Positions 35,336 to 46,799 of a DNA stretch of 64,000 nt are shown piece by piece. The stretch comes from Thalassia testudinum (lineage: Eukaryota; Streptophyta; Magnoliopsida; Alismatales; Hydrocharitaceae). The notes beneath the pieces were generated by a model that was given only the letters and a program-made list of their open reading frames with translations, was not told where the DNA came from and made no database searches. Each line of letters begins with the position of its first letter. Positions within the stretch are counted from its first letter, which is position 1. Both the position numbers and the translations under genes were made by a program. The stretch lies in assembly GCA_037157565.1 (NCBI GenBank), contig JAZHRO010000002.1, positions 38,584,501 to 38,648,500 on the forward strand, given 5' to 3'.

Positions 35336-38059
35336 TGTTATTAAGACCCGTGACATCAAAACACTTTAAGACGTCTGGTCAGACGTTTGGACACCTTTCC
35401 AGACGTCTGGAAATTAATTTTTACGTGCGTACGACCGCGAGTTTGCATGCGTGCCGCACGCAGACTGAGCCCCAACCGCCCTCTTCTCTTCCTTCTTCCC
35501 TTGTAGACCTACAGAAGCTTTTCCCCTACGCCTACAAATACCCCTGTCCTCTCCCTCGGGCCACCCCACTCCATTCGTCTCATCCTTCCTCCAGCGCGAG
35601 AGCGGGAGTGAGAGTGAGCAGCAGCTGCTGCAAGGTGCAGTGGCGGAGAGGAGAGGTGCAGCGAGAAGGAAGAGAAGAGAGCACGCGAGCCGTGAGAGAG
35701 AGTGCTCGCCGGAGCAGTTCGAGGCTGGTCAGTGTGTGCGCAGAGGAGCGTTGTGCTGGGGAGGTTTCCCCCGGTGCTGCTGCAACTTGAGCAACGGGTA
35801 GACGAGCGCGGCGCGGCCGCACGCAGCGGGAAGAAGAAGAAGGAGGTTCTAATTCTGGGAATTTTTCCCAGAATTAGACGTCTGGACCAACATCCATACG
35901 ACGTGGACAACATCTGGAAGAAGCTCCAGACGACTGATAGGTACGTACTGTGCCTATACCTTCCTTTTTGTGGATACGGTCATGCAGGCAGTTCCGCCGA
36001 AACTCTGTAGCATGCTGTGTTTGAGAGCTTTTACGTGCGCATGCAGGATTCGCTTCGGGAAGGTGCGAGACATGCCCTCCCACGTGGTTCATACGTCTGG
36101 GCGAGCCACCAGACGGCGGAGAGCATCTCCAGACATCCGAAAAGGTGGTCGGACGTCTGGAACTAGGTCCAGATGGTTCAGCAGGACCTCTGGACGTCTG
36201 AGGAGCAGCGCAAAGCGAGGTATGGATCTGGACCCCTTTTAAGACGTCTAGAAGGTGTTCTAGATGTCTGATTTGAGTCAAAATTGTCATTTTTAACCAA
36301 TTTAGGATCCGTTCGAGGTCCGATTTCCGCGTTTAAGATTCTGTTCTTCTTCGTATAAGTTCCTCTACTTGTTGGAATGCTTGTTATCATGTTCTGAATG
36401 GTTTCTTGTGGTTGATCCTTGTGTTAGGACCTCGTTTTGTTGCGGACTTGGTGGTTGTGGAGGCATGTGGTCCGATTTTGCGAGTAGAGTGGCTTCCCTT
36501 AGTTAATTACAAACTTAACTGCATGTCTGGAATAAATGATAGATCCTAGGGTTTGGCATGAATCCTAGGACCAGAAACACTAGATTGAATGATAGATCCT
36601 AGGGTATGGCATGAATCCTAGGACTAGAAACACTGGAACGATTATATTGAATGCCTGAATTGCAATCTTGGAGGAGTAGATAGAATAATAATAATTGCCT
36701 GTAATTAGATAATAGCTGCCTATGAAATGTAAAGCACTGTTGTTAGTAACTGCTACCTGTAATTCTTGTTGTTTGAAATTAAATACGAGCTGCATGTATA
36801 TAAATTGGAAAAGAAAGTTTGAATGTTGGAAACACGTGCTATATGCGAATAAACTTGAAATGATGAAACCTAGTATGGCTTGGCCTGAGAAACATGAGCA
36901 TGAACCCTACGGGGAATTAGGAGTAGAACTCTTGGAAATAAATAGAACGGAACTGGAAAAGTGAATGGGAAAGTGTGTTGTCTCTTGGGTACGTGGTACC
37001 AAGGGAAGCACATGTTACCTCTTAGTGCAGAGCGGAGCTAGCCGCCCTAGGGTTGAGACCCAGGGTTAGGTCTGACCATTTTGTACTGACTTTTGGTCCT
37101 CGCGTACACAGTATCGGGGAGAGCTACTAGTGTAGGGAGAGAGCTAGCCACCCCACAGGACCCGGGATTCAGCTAGCCATCCTACACCGACTTGTTAGGT
37201 CCACTGGGCAAACCAGGGTAGTCAGGCGAGGGTGCGCGGACTGTGGAGGGGCGAGTCCCCTGTTTGGTTACTTTGAAGGGGCTAGACCCCTGTTACTGAG
37301 AGGGCTCTGCCCTATACCGGTTCCGTGCTGTGCTTTGGGCGCACCCGTTAATAGAAACGACTGACCGCGTGCCATAGTCACCGTTATATCTGTCAACGAC
37401 CTTGGGGTAGTTGACTGAGGGTAGGACCACCACGGGGGACTCTCTTGGCCAGGAGAGCACCACATGCTACTTCTACTCTTCGGAAAAGACTGCAATCAAG
37501 ATCGTTCCCACGAGGAACATTCGAGATCAAGAAAAAGACCTGATAAATGAACCAAGTAATGAAAGAAAGAATAATTAGCTGAATAAAGAAGAAATTAAAA
37601 ACAACAGCTACCTATCCACCTTTACTGTTCTTCTTAGCTAGCTGGTTGCCACTCTACTTAGCATTTCGCTGACGTGTCGTACTTACCACCTTTTTCAGGT
37701 CCAGGTGTTGAGCAACCAAAGCCTTCGGCTGCGGAGGGTGCTGGGCCTAGTGGAGCTCAGTAGTTGTACTTGTGTTGTACCCATTTTCTGTAGTAGTGAG
37801 TATTTGTTACACTTTTGTACTCTTTTATTGTAAACTTCATATTCTGTACCTATTTTAATTTCTCTACTGTTGTGGTGGTGTGTACTGTAGTAGTTGTTTC
37901 TTTACTGCTGTACTTTGTTTACTGTTAGTTGCTTGCATGGTGAATGTGGTTTATTTTACTGCTTTTTGGTTACTTTCTCGTTAGACGACTAGGTCTTGGG
38001 ATCAGTCGAGTCGGTTCGATTCTCGTGTCCTGTAGGGATTCAGGAACCGGGCCGTAACA
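35336..38059 (+). repeat. 3' LTR of the deletion derivative
   Basis: 2724 bp, beginning TGTTATTAAGACCCGTGACATC and ending GGGCCGTAACA. It retains the block missing from the 5' LTR but has its own small losses near 36465 and 37372. The dyad at 35849-35877 has 13-bp perfect arms. Confidence 0.93.
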
Positions 38060-38175
38060 GCGGGGCACTCTCGTGAACACTTCCAGGCTTCTAATTAAAG
38101 CCAAGCGTGATCACTGCAGCTGCAATCGAACGAAGTTTCCCTGACGTAGGCACGCACTAGGAGGGTGGGCAGATA

Positions 38176-38217
38176 GTCCCACCTCGGAACTGGACGAAGC
38201 GCAGCGCCTGCATAAAT
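38176..38217 (+). promoter_or_regulatory. snRNA-type upstream element plus TATA-like box (copy 1)
   Basis: GTCCCACCTCG (38176-38186) differs by one base from the plant snRNA upstream sequence element RTCCCACATCG. After exactly 24 bp comes CATAAAT (38211-38217). The motif TCGCCTC starts 28 bp after the start of the TATA-like box. The spacing is identical in the copies at 55533 and 62497. Confidence 0.45.
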
Positions 38218-38238
38218 TGTTTTTCTGCATTAATTTCT

Positions 38239-38474
38239 TCGCCTCCTACTCACTGGGTGAGGTCCCCTCTCACTCGACCCAACGCCTCATCCGCGACCAC
38301 CCCCCCACGGACCTGGTGATCCGACCCGACCCAGCACACCTCACCCACCACCGCACGCCAATGGGCCTGGTCCCAGGCATGTACCAGACTCGATTACCTG
38401 AGAAGTGGCTCTGGGAGAGCGAACCCAAGAAAGAAAGAGGAGAAGAGAGCGCGCGCAGGTAGGGGTAGGTTTTT
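38239..38474 (+). ncRNA. Candidate Pol III-like transcript in LTR (copy 1)
   Basis: A GC-rich stretch of about 236 bases without any T4 run, ending at GG followed by TTTTT (38470-38474). It contains a GGGTGAG...CTCACTC hairpin and the block GGGCCTGGTCCCAGGC. Alignable blocks occur in the same order at 55596-55844 and 62560-62799. Whether it is transcribed is unknown. Confidence 0.3.
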
Positions 38475-38790
38475 CTCTGCCAAAGAAGAAGGAGGAGGTC
38501 AAAGAGGAAGCTAAGGAAGGAGAAGATAAAGCTGAAGAGGAAGCTAAGGAAGGAGAAGATAAAGCCGAAGAGGAAGCTAAAGAGTTGAATTGCTGAAGCA
38601 GAGAGAGGAAGGAAGAGGCTGAAGGCAGAAGAAGAAGCCGAAGGCAGCCAAGACAGAGAAGAAGGCAGAGGAAGAGAAAGGCTAAGGCAAGGAATCTGAA
38701 GAAGGGAAAGAAAGAAGAAGAAGAAAGAAAGCAGCCGCCAGAGACAGAGAAGAGAAGAGAAGAGAAGGGAAGAAAGAAGATCAAGCACTG
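38416..38790 (+). repeat. Purine-rich (GAA/AAG) tract of Athila-type LTR
   Basis: Strand-asymmetric purine DNA with local 27-bp tandem units (GAGGAAGCTAAGGAAGGAGA at 38500-38580). Both strands give low-complexity open frames, which I do not regard as genes. Confidence 0.75.
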
Positions 38791-39099
38791 TAGCATCCAC
38801 ATATTTAAGGTGTCTGATTCACAAATCAGACATCCAAGTTTGTGCTTATTCACATATATTGATTTCTTTAATATTCTATGCTTACATTTATCTTTTTGCA
38901 CTATAACGTTGATTTTTATTGCATATTTTATTCAATTCTCAAGCTGTGATCTTGATTTCTAAACCCTAATTTGCTCCCTGTGTTCGACCTCAAACTTTAA
39001 ATTCGAGTAATAAATTGTATTTGTTTCGAATGCTTTTTCGACTATACTACAACGCGACTTTTTTAAAACTCGATCAAGCGCTCCCAACACCAGCCAAAA

Positions 39100-39900
39100 G
39101 CAAGTGAACACCCATACAACCCCCTAAGGGGAAAGTACATCTGGCATAAGCCAATCAACTAGTAGGGACTCATACACAACTCTTGTACATTGGATACAAT
39201 ATCCATGGCTATGACAAGGGGGGTTTTTTGTTCTTTAGAGTTCCTTTCCATCCATAAGCCTCATATCGAGGTTGACAAAATCCACAAGAATACATGTTGG
39301 TTGACATTCTCTTCCCTAGCTTCTTCCCATGCCTCCATGGGGGAGAGGAGAGATCTTACATGTGGGATCAGCTCTCCCCAAACCATCCTCCAAATTTGAG
39401 AACAAAACCAGCAATGGAAGAAAAGATGCCTCATAGTCTCCTCCTCAACACCACAAAGAGGACATGTGTCCATTCCCTAGCTCTACATTCTTGACCTCGT
39501 GAACAACTTCTCTCTAGCCGTAGGCCAAGAGCAACATGCCCATTTTGACACATGTCCCTTAGTCCAAATCATCCTCCAAACATCAAGAACAAACCCCTTT
39601 TGTCTCAATGAATATGTAAGCTTTGCAGATGATTGTGTGCCATTGAGCTTGAGTGTCCATTTCCAACTATCCTCCCTCAAGAAAGCCTCCATCAAGAAAG
39701 CTCTATGCTATGCTGGAGCATCTTCTCCCAAATCGAAGAGCCGGTTGACTTCGGGCTTGAAGTGGCGAAATCCCTATATCTCTTCCTCATCCATGTACTC
39801 CATATATCGCACCCCTTTCTATCAAGGCAAGAGGTTGCAAGGAAAGACTATCCCTCATTCAACCAAAGCTATCTATAATAATAGTTACCTTGGGTTTCTC
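39100..39900 (-). pseudogene. L1-type LINE ORF2 3' end (zinc-binding RT tail)
   Basis: The minus strand carries, in order, SWKWTLKLNGTQSSAKLTYS, VWRMIWTKGHVSKWACC and LFTRSRM, then MDTCPLCGVEEETMRHLFFH followed by CWFCSQIWRMVW, and later LWMERNSKEQ. This is the zf-RVT region (C..C...H....C) found after the reverse transcriptase of plant L1 LINEs. Stops interrupt it (for example between RSRM and MDTC). The 5' part of ORF2 is absent, as usual for truncated LINE insertions. I saw no clear poly-A tail. Confidence 0.8.
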
Positions 39901-42683
39901 AAACTCATTGGTTTTGAGTTTGTTTTTTTTTTAAAATATTTCCATTAAAACGAAAATAACCCGTAACAAGTTGATGCAAAAAAAGATAGAAAATCCTCAC
40001 CCACAAAGGGGAAAAACGTCCTGCAGAAACGGGGGAACGTAAAACACAAAAAATAAGAAACGAAATAGAAGAAAAAGAAAAAGAAACGTATGACAAAAAT
40101 GGGAATCGAATGACCTTTCGAAGGAGAATGACCTCATGCTTGTAGAAACGACAAGACTTTAACAATATGAGTGTTGAAGATCACACCTACGAGTTAATCG
40201 TATAAAGCAACCAAAAAGTCGAAAATGATAGGAAACTCGGCCATAATAGCCTATGGTCACACATGATCCCCAACAAAAACAAAATCCTAAAAAAAAAAAA
40301 AAAGATACCATTCAACAACACACAAACAACCACAAACCAATTATAGTGACACACAACCTGCACAATATAAAAGCAACCAACAACATGCAACAACCTGACC
40401 ATGGCAACGAGGACGACAACAACGACGTCAACCGGCTTTGAGGGAGACGCATGCTCCTGTTCATCTCCACAACATATATTAATTTGAAGCTTACGAAGGG
40501 TGTGCTTTACGTATGTAACGTGACACAATGTACAGGGGACAACCGGAAGGCACATTCCACTACGAATATCAGAGGAAGACAAAGGAAGGATGAGGATAGG
40601 ATTTACATAATCTTCTTTCCATCGTGGATACTTTATCGACGTTTGCAGCAATCAATTAACAGGGGTACAACAGCTCCAAATAGGAATACCGATCGATATG
40701 GTTTCGGTCATAATTACTTCCGGACAAGAAATGATGAGGGATGGATCGTCCCAACCTAAGTCTCGTCGTTCTGTACCACTTGTCTAGAGATCTCCCTACC
40801 GTGCCACCAGGACCATTTTTGTCCGTGACAAAGGAGGTACTGCTCGCCCCCTTTGCCGCTAACCATGAAAGGGACCACAAAGTATCACACCATTTACGAA
40901 AAGAGTTCAACATTTTCGTGAGCATATTCAAATTGGTATCTCACAATTCGAAGACGAGATTCAATGACTTTGTTCCCTTTTCTGTTTGTGTACTTCTGTC
41001 ACGGATTTCTCAAATCTATGTATCTGTCTATTTATTTCGAAAGATTAATTTCATAAGTAATGAAATTGTAAGATAAAATTAAGATAGTAAAATTTTTATA
41101 TTTTAAATAAATATAAATCAAATTATAAGATGTTTAGAGAATAGGAGAAAATGTTTTCTCATATAATCTCAGGTTAATTTTATCTCACCCACTCTCCTGA
41201 AATTAGATAATTTCAAGATTGATGGCTCTATCATAAGATTATTATAACCTAAGATTAAAAGGTTCAAACACACGGTAAATTGCTCCATCCCTACAAACAA
41301 ACAATGCCCGTAAGAGCAAGGTTGTTTTGTAAGATATGAACATGTATTCTTTATTTGATGAACGGTATCTTGAGATAAAGTCATCCGAAGGTAAAGGAAG
41401 ATATTCCGTGCAATAATTTATTTTAAGGAGGTGGGACAAATTTATCTTCCCTTCATGTGAGATAACACATCCACCTATTCCTATAAGTATCTTTATTTAT
41501 TTCAACATCTCTTTCAAACATCAAAATCAATTTTTCATTGAATTTCGTCACCTACTAAATTTATCCTACAACACAAACATGCCCTAATTAACGAGTGTTT
41601 CTCAAACCTCCAAAGTAATCTTGGAGATATCCCATGATTTCGAGGGGTTATCCAATGCAACAAAAAAAACCTATACTAACATGTATTTCTTAGAAACGTC
41701 AAAAAAAAAAAAAAAAAATATAGCCAATAACCCTTATGAAATAATCAAAGCTTTAAGCGAGAAGAGAGGATTCATCAAATACTATGAAATATATAAATAA
41801 TTGATGTAAAATGTATTTTGAGTTCTAATTGGAGCATATTGCTAGTTGGTAAACATCGTTGCTTTTATATATGACTGATTTAGGTAGCTTAGTTTCATGC
41901 AGATTCGAAAATTGACTCTAAAGTTCGATGACTTTCTGCAAAGGAGAAGTGTATATCATAGAAAATATACACTTTCATTTCAAAACAGGACGATCTAGTG
42001 GAGGAATGCTGGCGAATTTGAAAATCATTTGAAATTATATGAAAAATGATAATTTTTTCTTTTGATCAACGTGTAATTAATATGATAATGAGAACTAGAC
42101 TCTAACGAAAACTCGCATCTTTTGCAATAAAAAAAATGACGTTTTTCGCATGTCAAATGTTACACATCATGCATATGTACAACATAGTTTATTGCATTGA
42201 TCAATATTATGTTAAATTTGATGGCAAGGCCCACAATGCAAATAGTTTTGTATTCTTACGCTATGTACTTGTAGGTATTTGTATTTATATGAAGATAGTT
42301 TAACATTCGTTTCTTTGCTGCCAACCTCATGCAGTGGAGTGGAATTCCTCCTTTGTCCTTGCTTCTATTTGTGCCCTAACCCTAGCATCGCTTGCCTTGA
42401 CGGTCGGGCCCCTCCACCCTCCTCTCACTTCCCTCCCTCTCCTTCTTCTTTTGGCCTCCTCCTCCCCATTGATCCTTGCTCGCTGGTACCTCTGATTGTT
42501 GCTCCGTTCTCTTCCGCCCATTCTCGTCCGCGATCACCACACCCTTGTTAGCTATGTTGTTGTCACTCGTCAAGTGTGGCACTGCTTGTGGATTGGGAGC
42601 CTGTGCGGGGTTGCCTTTGTCAGCTATGGTGAAGGCAGGGACCATGCTCACTGCGGTAGTGGAGATAGTGGTGCCGACAGATG
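39901..42683. other. No gene recognised; AT-rich with homopolymer runs
   Basis: Minus-strand frames at 40187-40651 and 40656-40931 read like real protein in places (YPRWKEDYVNPILI; GGTVGRSLDKWYRTT), but I do not recognise a family and the frames are broken. The poly-A run near 41701-41718 and the T-rich and A-rich runs at 39927 and 40290 are simple repeats. From 42300 to 42680 a C/T-rich stretch opens overlapping chance frames. Confidence 0.35.
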
Positions 42684-42688
42684 TACCT

Positions 42689-45339
42689 TGTTACGACCCA
42701 ATCTTGACTCCCTATGGAACCTGAGATCGACTCGCCTCAACTAAATCCCAAGATCCAGTTGTCCAACGAAAAATAACCAAATGCATAAATCATTCCACAA
42801 CTACACAAGCAATGTAACTAAGCAAAAATAGATAATATACAGCAATGGAAAATAGAATAGAAAATTCCAAAAGTATTACATGTCACAAGCAGGAGAGTAC
42901 TATTACAGATATAGCCATCACAACTAGAATAAAGAGAAATATAACAGAAACATGTATTACATGCTAAAGGTACTCACTACTAACAAAAATCTCTGCAATG
43001 GAAAAAGAGAAAGGACTACAGCTAGGCTCGACTGGGCCCAACGCCTTCTACAACCGGTAGCACTAGTTACTCAACTCCCTGAACTGAACATTGTTATATA
43101 TATTTGTGGTCAACTAACGCTGAGTAGTGTGGTGTATATGTCATTTTCATGCAATTAAACATAAACGAACAAGTAGCTAACTAATCATAAAATTTTCAAT
43201 TATGTATTAATATCTGTTTATGTTTAAATCATTTATGTGTTTCTAATTCGATTTTGAATAAAGGTTCACAACATTTCTTAATCCACTTGTTTCCTAAGGG
43301 AACGATCTTGATGCAGTTTTCCCGCGATGTAGGATGTACACGTGACACTCTCCTAGCCGGGAGAGCTCCCCGTGGTAGTCGTACACCTAATCTACTACCC
43401 TGGGGTTATGGACACGATGTAGCGGTGACTACGGCATGCGTGATACGCACACGAGTAGCTACCCTACACTAGTACGCAGTCAGTCGTTTCCACTAACGAG
43501 TACATCCAAATGTACAGCACAGAACCAAACAGGGGCCTCACCCCTCAAAAGTTTGCATACCCTTAACCTGTTATCCCGATTTGCCCAGTGGACCTAACAA
43601 GAGTCAATATAGGGTGGTTATTCCTAACCCCCAGATCCCAATCCAAGGGATAGCTAGCTCCCCGTTACACTAAAGCAACAGTAGCTCTCCTGACAGGAGT
43701 TGGCGTATCCCCTCCACACTAAAGTGACAGTAGCTCTCCTCAATACCACGTATACGAGGGCCAGTTCACTTTCCATACCCAGGTCCATATAACCAATCAG
43801 CCCGTAGGCAACATGTTCCATCATACATTCCGATACTCGTTTCAATATACTTGAGTTCCTTTCCTAGTTCCTCGTAAAGTTTATGCATCGTACTCATCTC
43901 ATTTCATATACGGCATATCTCACTATTCACATTTGGGTTCTTAATCGTGTAACAGGTAGCTTGTGATTTAATAAATTAAGCAATCACCACATCACTTAAC
44001 TATTCAGTTGCTAGCAGTAAAGACTTTAACATGCATTTTATAGTATAACAGTGGGGTTCAGGTAATGTACATTCATCCTTCTCAACCCTTCATATCCTGG
44101 GGTTCAATCAGATCATTCTAATATAGCATGCACTTTAATCATTTAAATCACAGTATTAGAGAGGACCACTCTACAAGGGTATACAGGTAGAATAGGGGCT
44201 CGAACGGTAGATCATTTCATCTCCGCAGGTCCAGTATACACGGTGGACTGGAGACCTATATCATTGACCAATCATGTCAAACGAGTTCAAAATAGCATAG
44301 GTGTGACATTAACACGTAGAGAAATCTGAACAAAAACGAACGATACTCGTTTGCGTAAAACCTACTCTGTTTGGGCCCTAAACCGGCCAAAAACACCCGT
44401 ATTGACCAAAATTAAACATCTGGGGAGAGTCCCAGATGTCTTAAACTAAAGCAGTAACTCACCTTGCTCTCTTGCGCTTGTATTCGTAGTGTGCTACCCC
44501 GCACAACCATCTGAGGGGGTCGCTAGACATCTGACACTGCTCTCGGTTGTATGGAAGAGCAGTCAAACATCTGACATGGTCTCCAAACATCCTAAAGTAC
44601 CTCAAAGGGCGTGCCATGCTCCTTTCCAAAGCCTCGTACATGAGCATGCATGCGCAAGTTTAAACACGGCACATAACAACCGACGTACATGCATGCAAGC
44701 TCATGCAGGGTACATACCTCGCACTCTGCGTGCTGTCAGACGTCTTGTGTCAGCTTCGGACGTCCTACGTCTCCTTCAAACGTTTGTAGAGCGTTACAAA
44801 TGTCTGATATTGCAGAAAAATGATTCTAAAGAACGCCTTGCGAAGCTTCTCCTCGCGAGCTCCGGCTGCTGCAACCGCAGCAGTGGCACCTTCCACACGA
44901 GGTCCCCCCCCCCCCCCCCCCCCCTGTGTGGCTTCTCCTCCCCCTTGAGCTCCTCTCCTCTCCTTGCACCTCTTGCTCCTTCCCTTACCCACTCTCTCTC
45001 TTGCTTCCCTCCTCCTTCTCCCCTTCTTACGGCTGTAAGGGGGACGGTGAAGAGGAAGGGAGTTCGTCGGCTACAAGGTGGTGGAGTGAAGGTGGAGATG
45101 GTGGTGTGGAGATGGAGAGTGGAGGGGTAAGGGGGGTTATAAAGGAGAGGGTTAGGGTTGGGTTGTGTGTGTGCACGTGGGTTGAGGGGGGGATGAGAGG
45201 GAGGAATTGCGAGGTTGCCCCCTCAAGGTTTCCTCTTCCCCACCAAGCCCACAAACTTAAGCTAAGGGGGTTTAAAATTGTGCTCACACCCTTACCTTTT
45301 CGGGAAAATCTTGAACGACCCTTAGAAAGGGTCATTGCA
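42689..45339 (-). mobile_element. Solo chromovirus LTR, TSD TACCT
   Basis: Plus strand starts TGTTACGACCC and ends GGGTCATTGCA; 2651 bp; TACCT flanks both sides (42684-42688 and 45340-45344). It is more diverged than the other copies: AGACGTCT sites are reduced to forms such as AAACATCTGG and CCAGATGTCTTAA (about 44410-44450). Its high-coordinate end (U3) lacks the regular palindrome array, so it represents an older or distinct subfamily. Confidence 0.88.
44904..44924. repeat. Poly-C homopolymer, 21 bases
   Basis: Twenty-one C residues inside the solo LTR, at a place where other copies have mixed GC-rich sequence. Its length may be a sequencing or assembly artefact. Confidence 0.85.
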
Positions 45340-45344
45340 TACCT

Positions 45345-46799
45345 CGGGTCTTAGTCGTTGAGGGGGTCTATGGCCTTCTTTTGTTGATTGGGACCACGTG
45401 AGACCCCATACTTACCACGACCGAAACTTCTCGATTCTTGTGGGGATCCGATTTCTATCGATCTCTCGTTAGCGTGGATCGTGAAGATCACCAGGATTTC
45501 TCCTCGATGGTGCTGTCATTCTTACGAGCATGTAGTTACTGCTCTTCGAAGCCTCGCCAAAGCATGACTAGATCTCTTACTTGAAACACTTTCTTTGTGT
45601 TTTCTTAATTTTTTTTTATTTCTTCTTTGTAGTTTCGTTGCTGCCATCGTTACGGAGTTCCCCTGTTAATGTAAGGAGAAATTTTTCTCTCTTTATAAGG
45701 ACGACCGAATTTCTCTTTTCCTCGTTCTTCGATTCAGGTTACATCCCTTTGTATAGTTTCTTCCATGATCAATGACATGCTTAACTTAAAAAAAAAAAAA
45801 GAAACCGTATGCATTTGCAATTATATGTCCACAATTCCATCAAACAAGGAAAACATTTTCTTCCTTTTTATATATATTCAATTGACCACAAGACAATCTT
45901 CTTTTAAGGAGAGGGCGACTGTGGGCCAAACTCTGGATCATCATCTGACAGGAAAGTATTCAAATCGTGGGGTGGGGGTCCCCCTATTCCAAGGACGTCA
46001 ATCATAGAAAGTAACCGGTACGTTCCCTTAAACAAACGAAAAGTAAACACTGCTGTGTAAGCCACACAAATTCCATCTCACGTCCACTGACCATACAGGT
46101 TCTTTGAACTTAAAAGGGAAATGGAACGTTCACAATAAATTATAAGCTTTTTTTCACGTCTCTCTTTATAAAAAAGAAAAAAAAAAAAAGGAAAGAAAAA
46201 AAAGGGAGAAGTCACCGTCGGACTGAAAAGTCTGCCCCTTTTATCTTTTCCTTTTTTGTTTTTCAGATTCCATGAAATGGTAGACTTAGCCGAATATGAC
46301 CCGAGATGTAATCTACAAGAACCATTACTCAACTTCAAAAGCAGTTATGCTAATCATCATTCATTCGTTGGCATAGATCCCATGTGAAGATGAAAGATGC
46401 GTATGAAGCACTAAGCTTGTCCCTACGGTTCTGAGGTTGGATGGATGGAAGCTACATTGCGAAAGAGGTCATCTGCATGTTACTTTATATGAAGATTGAG
46501 TCGTCTAATTAAGATCATAAAAGGAACACAAGAGACAGTTTGATAAAAAGAGAGATTAAAGTAGTTAAGTATGCACCGGATGAGGTGTAAGTTGATTCCC
46601 TCAGGTTGTTGCATTGTTTTTTTATCTTTTATCTTTTTATTATATATATATAAACGCATTGCTTTTTATTTGACAAGTGAAAGTTCGAACTTGCGATGGG
46701 AGGAAGCCACTTCCCAGTATAGCTACTCGAAAACCTCAACCCTTGGAAACTCCCTCTTTGTTGGTATAACAAAGCTCAAGGAGGCAAAGGGGAGGCTTA
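45345..46799. other. No gene recognised; T-rich and A-rich runs
   Basis: It contains A-rich runs near 45788 and 46180-46200 and a short (TA)n near 46641. No domains are visible in any frame. Confidence 0.4.

Larger units (their letters stand above)
31208..38059 (+). mobile_element. Deletion-derivative chromovirus, TSD GCGGG
   Basis: A 5' LTR (31208-33811), a primer site, a short internal region with integrase only, and a 3' LTR (35336-38059) form one element with a perfect GCGGG duplication (31203-31207 and 38060-38064). gag, protease, RT and most of RNase H have been deleted. It is inserted in the Athila-type LTR. It can only have moved with helper proteins, or it lost its genes after insertion. 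Confidence 0.95.
26820..39089 (+). mobile_element. Athila-type solo LTR split by two later insertions
   Basis: The LTR consists of 26820-28310, 30965-31207 and 38065-39089, about 2.76 kb when the insertions are ignored. It begins CGATGGGAACACCATCATGAG (family start TGATGAGAACCTCATCATG, first T mutated) and ends CGACTATACTACAACGCGAC...CCCAACA. Flanks CCAAC (26815-26819) and CCAGC (39090-39094) agree at 4 of 5 positions, consistent with an old target duplication. The block order matches the copies at 53700 and 60687: dyad upstream of TATA, TATA, snRNA-like element, purine tract, AGACGTCT pair, tail. Confidence 0.8.

Noticed and set aside
38270..38901. Long leucine/serine/phenylalanine-rich frames opposite the purine tracts (also at 55714-56103 and 62867-63214)
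   Set aside because: They are the complement of GAA/AAG tracts. Frames stay open in several registers on both strands, as expected from composition alone.
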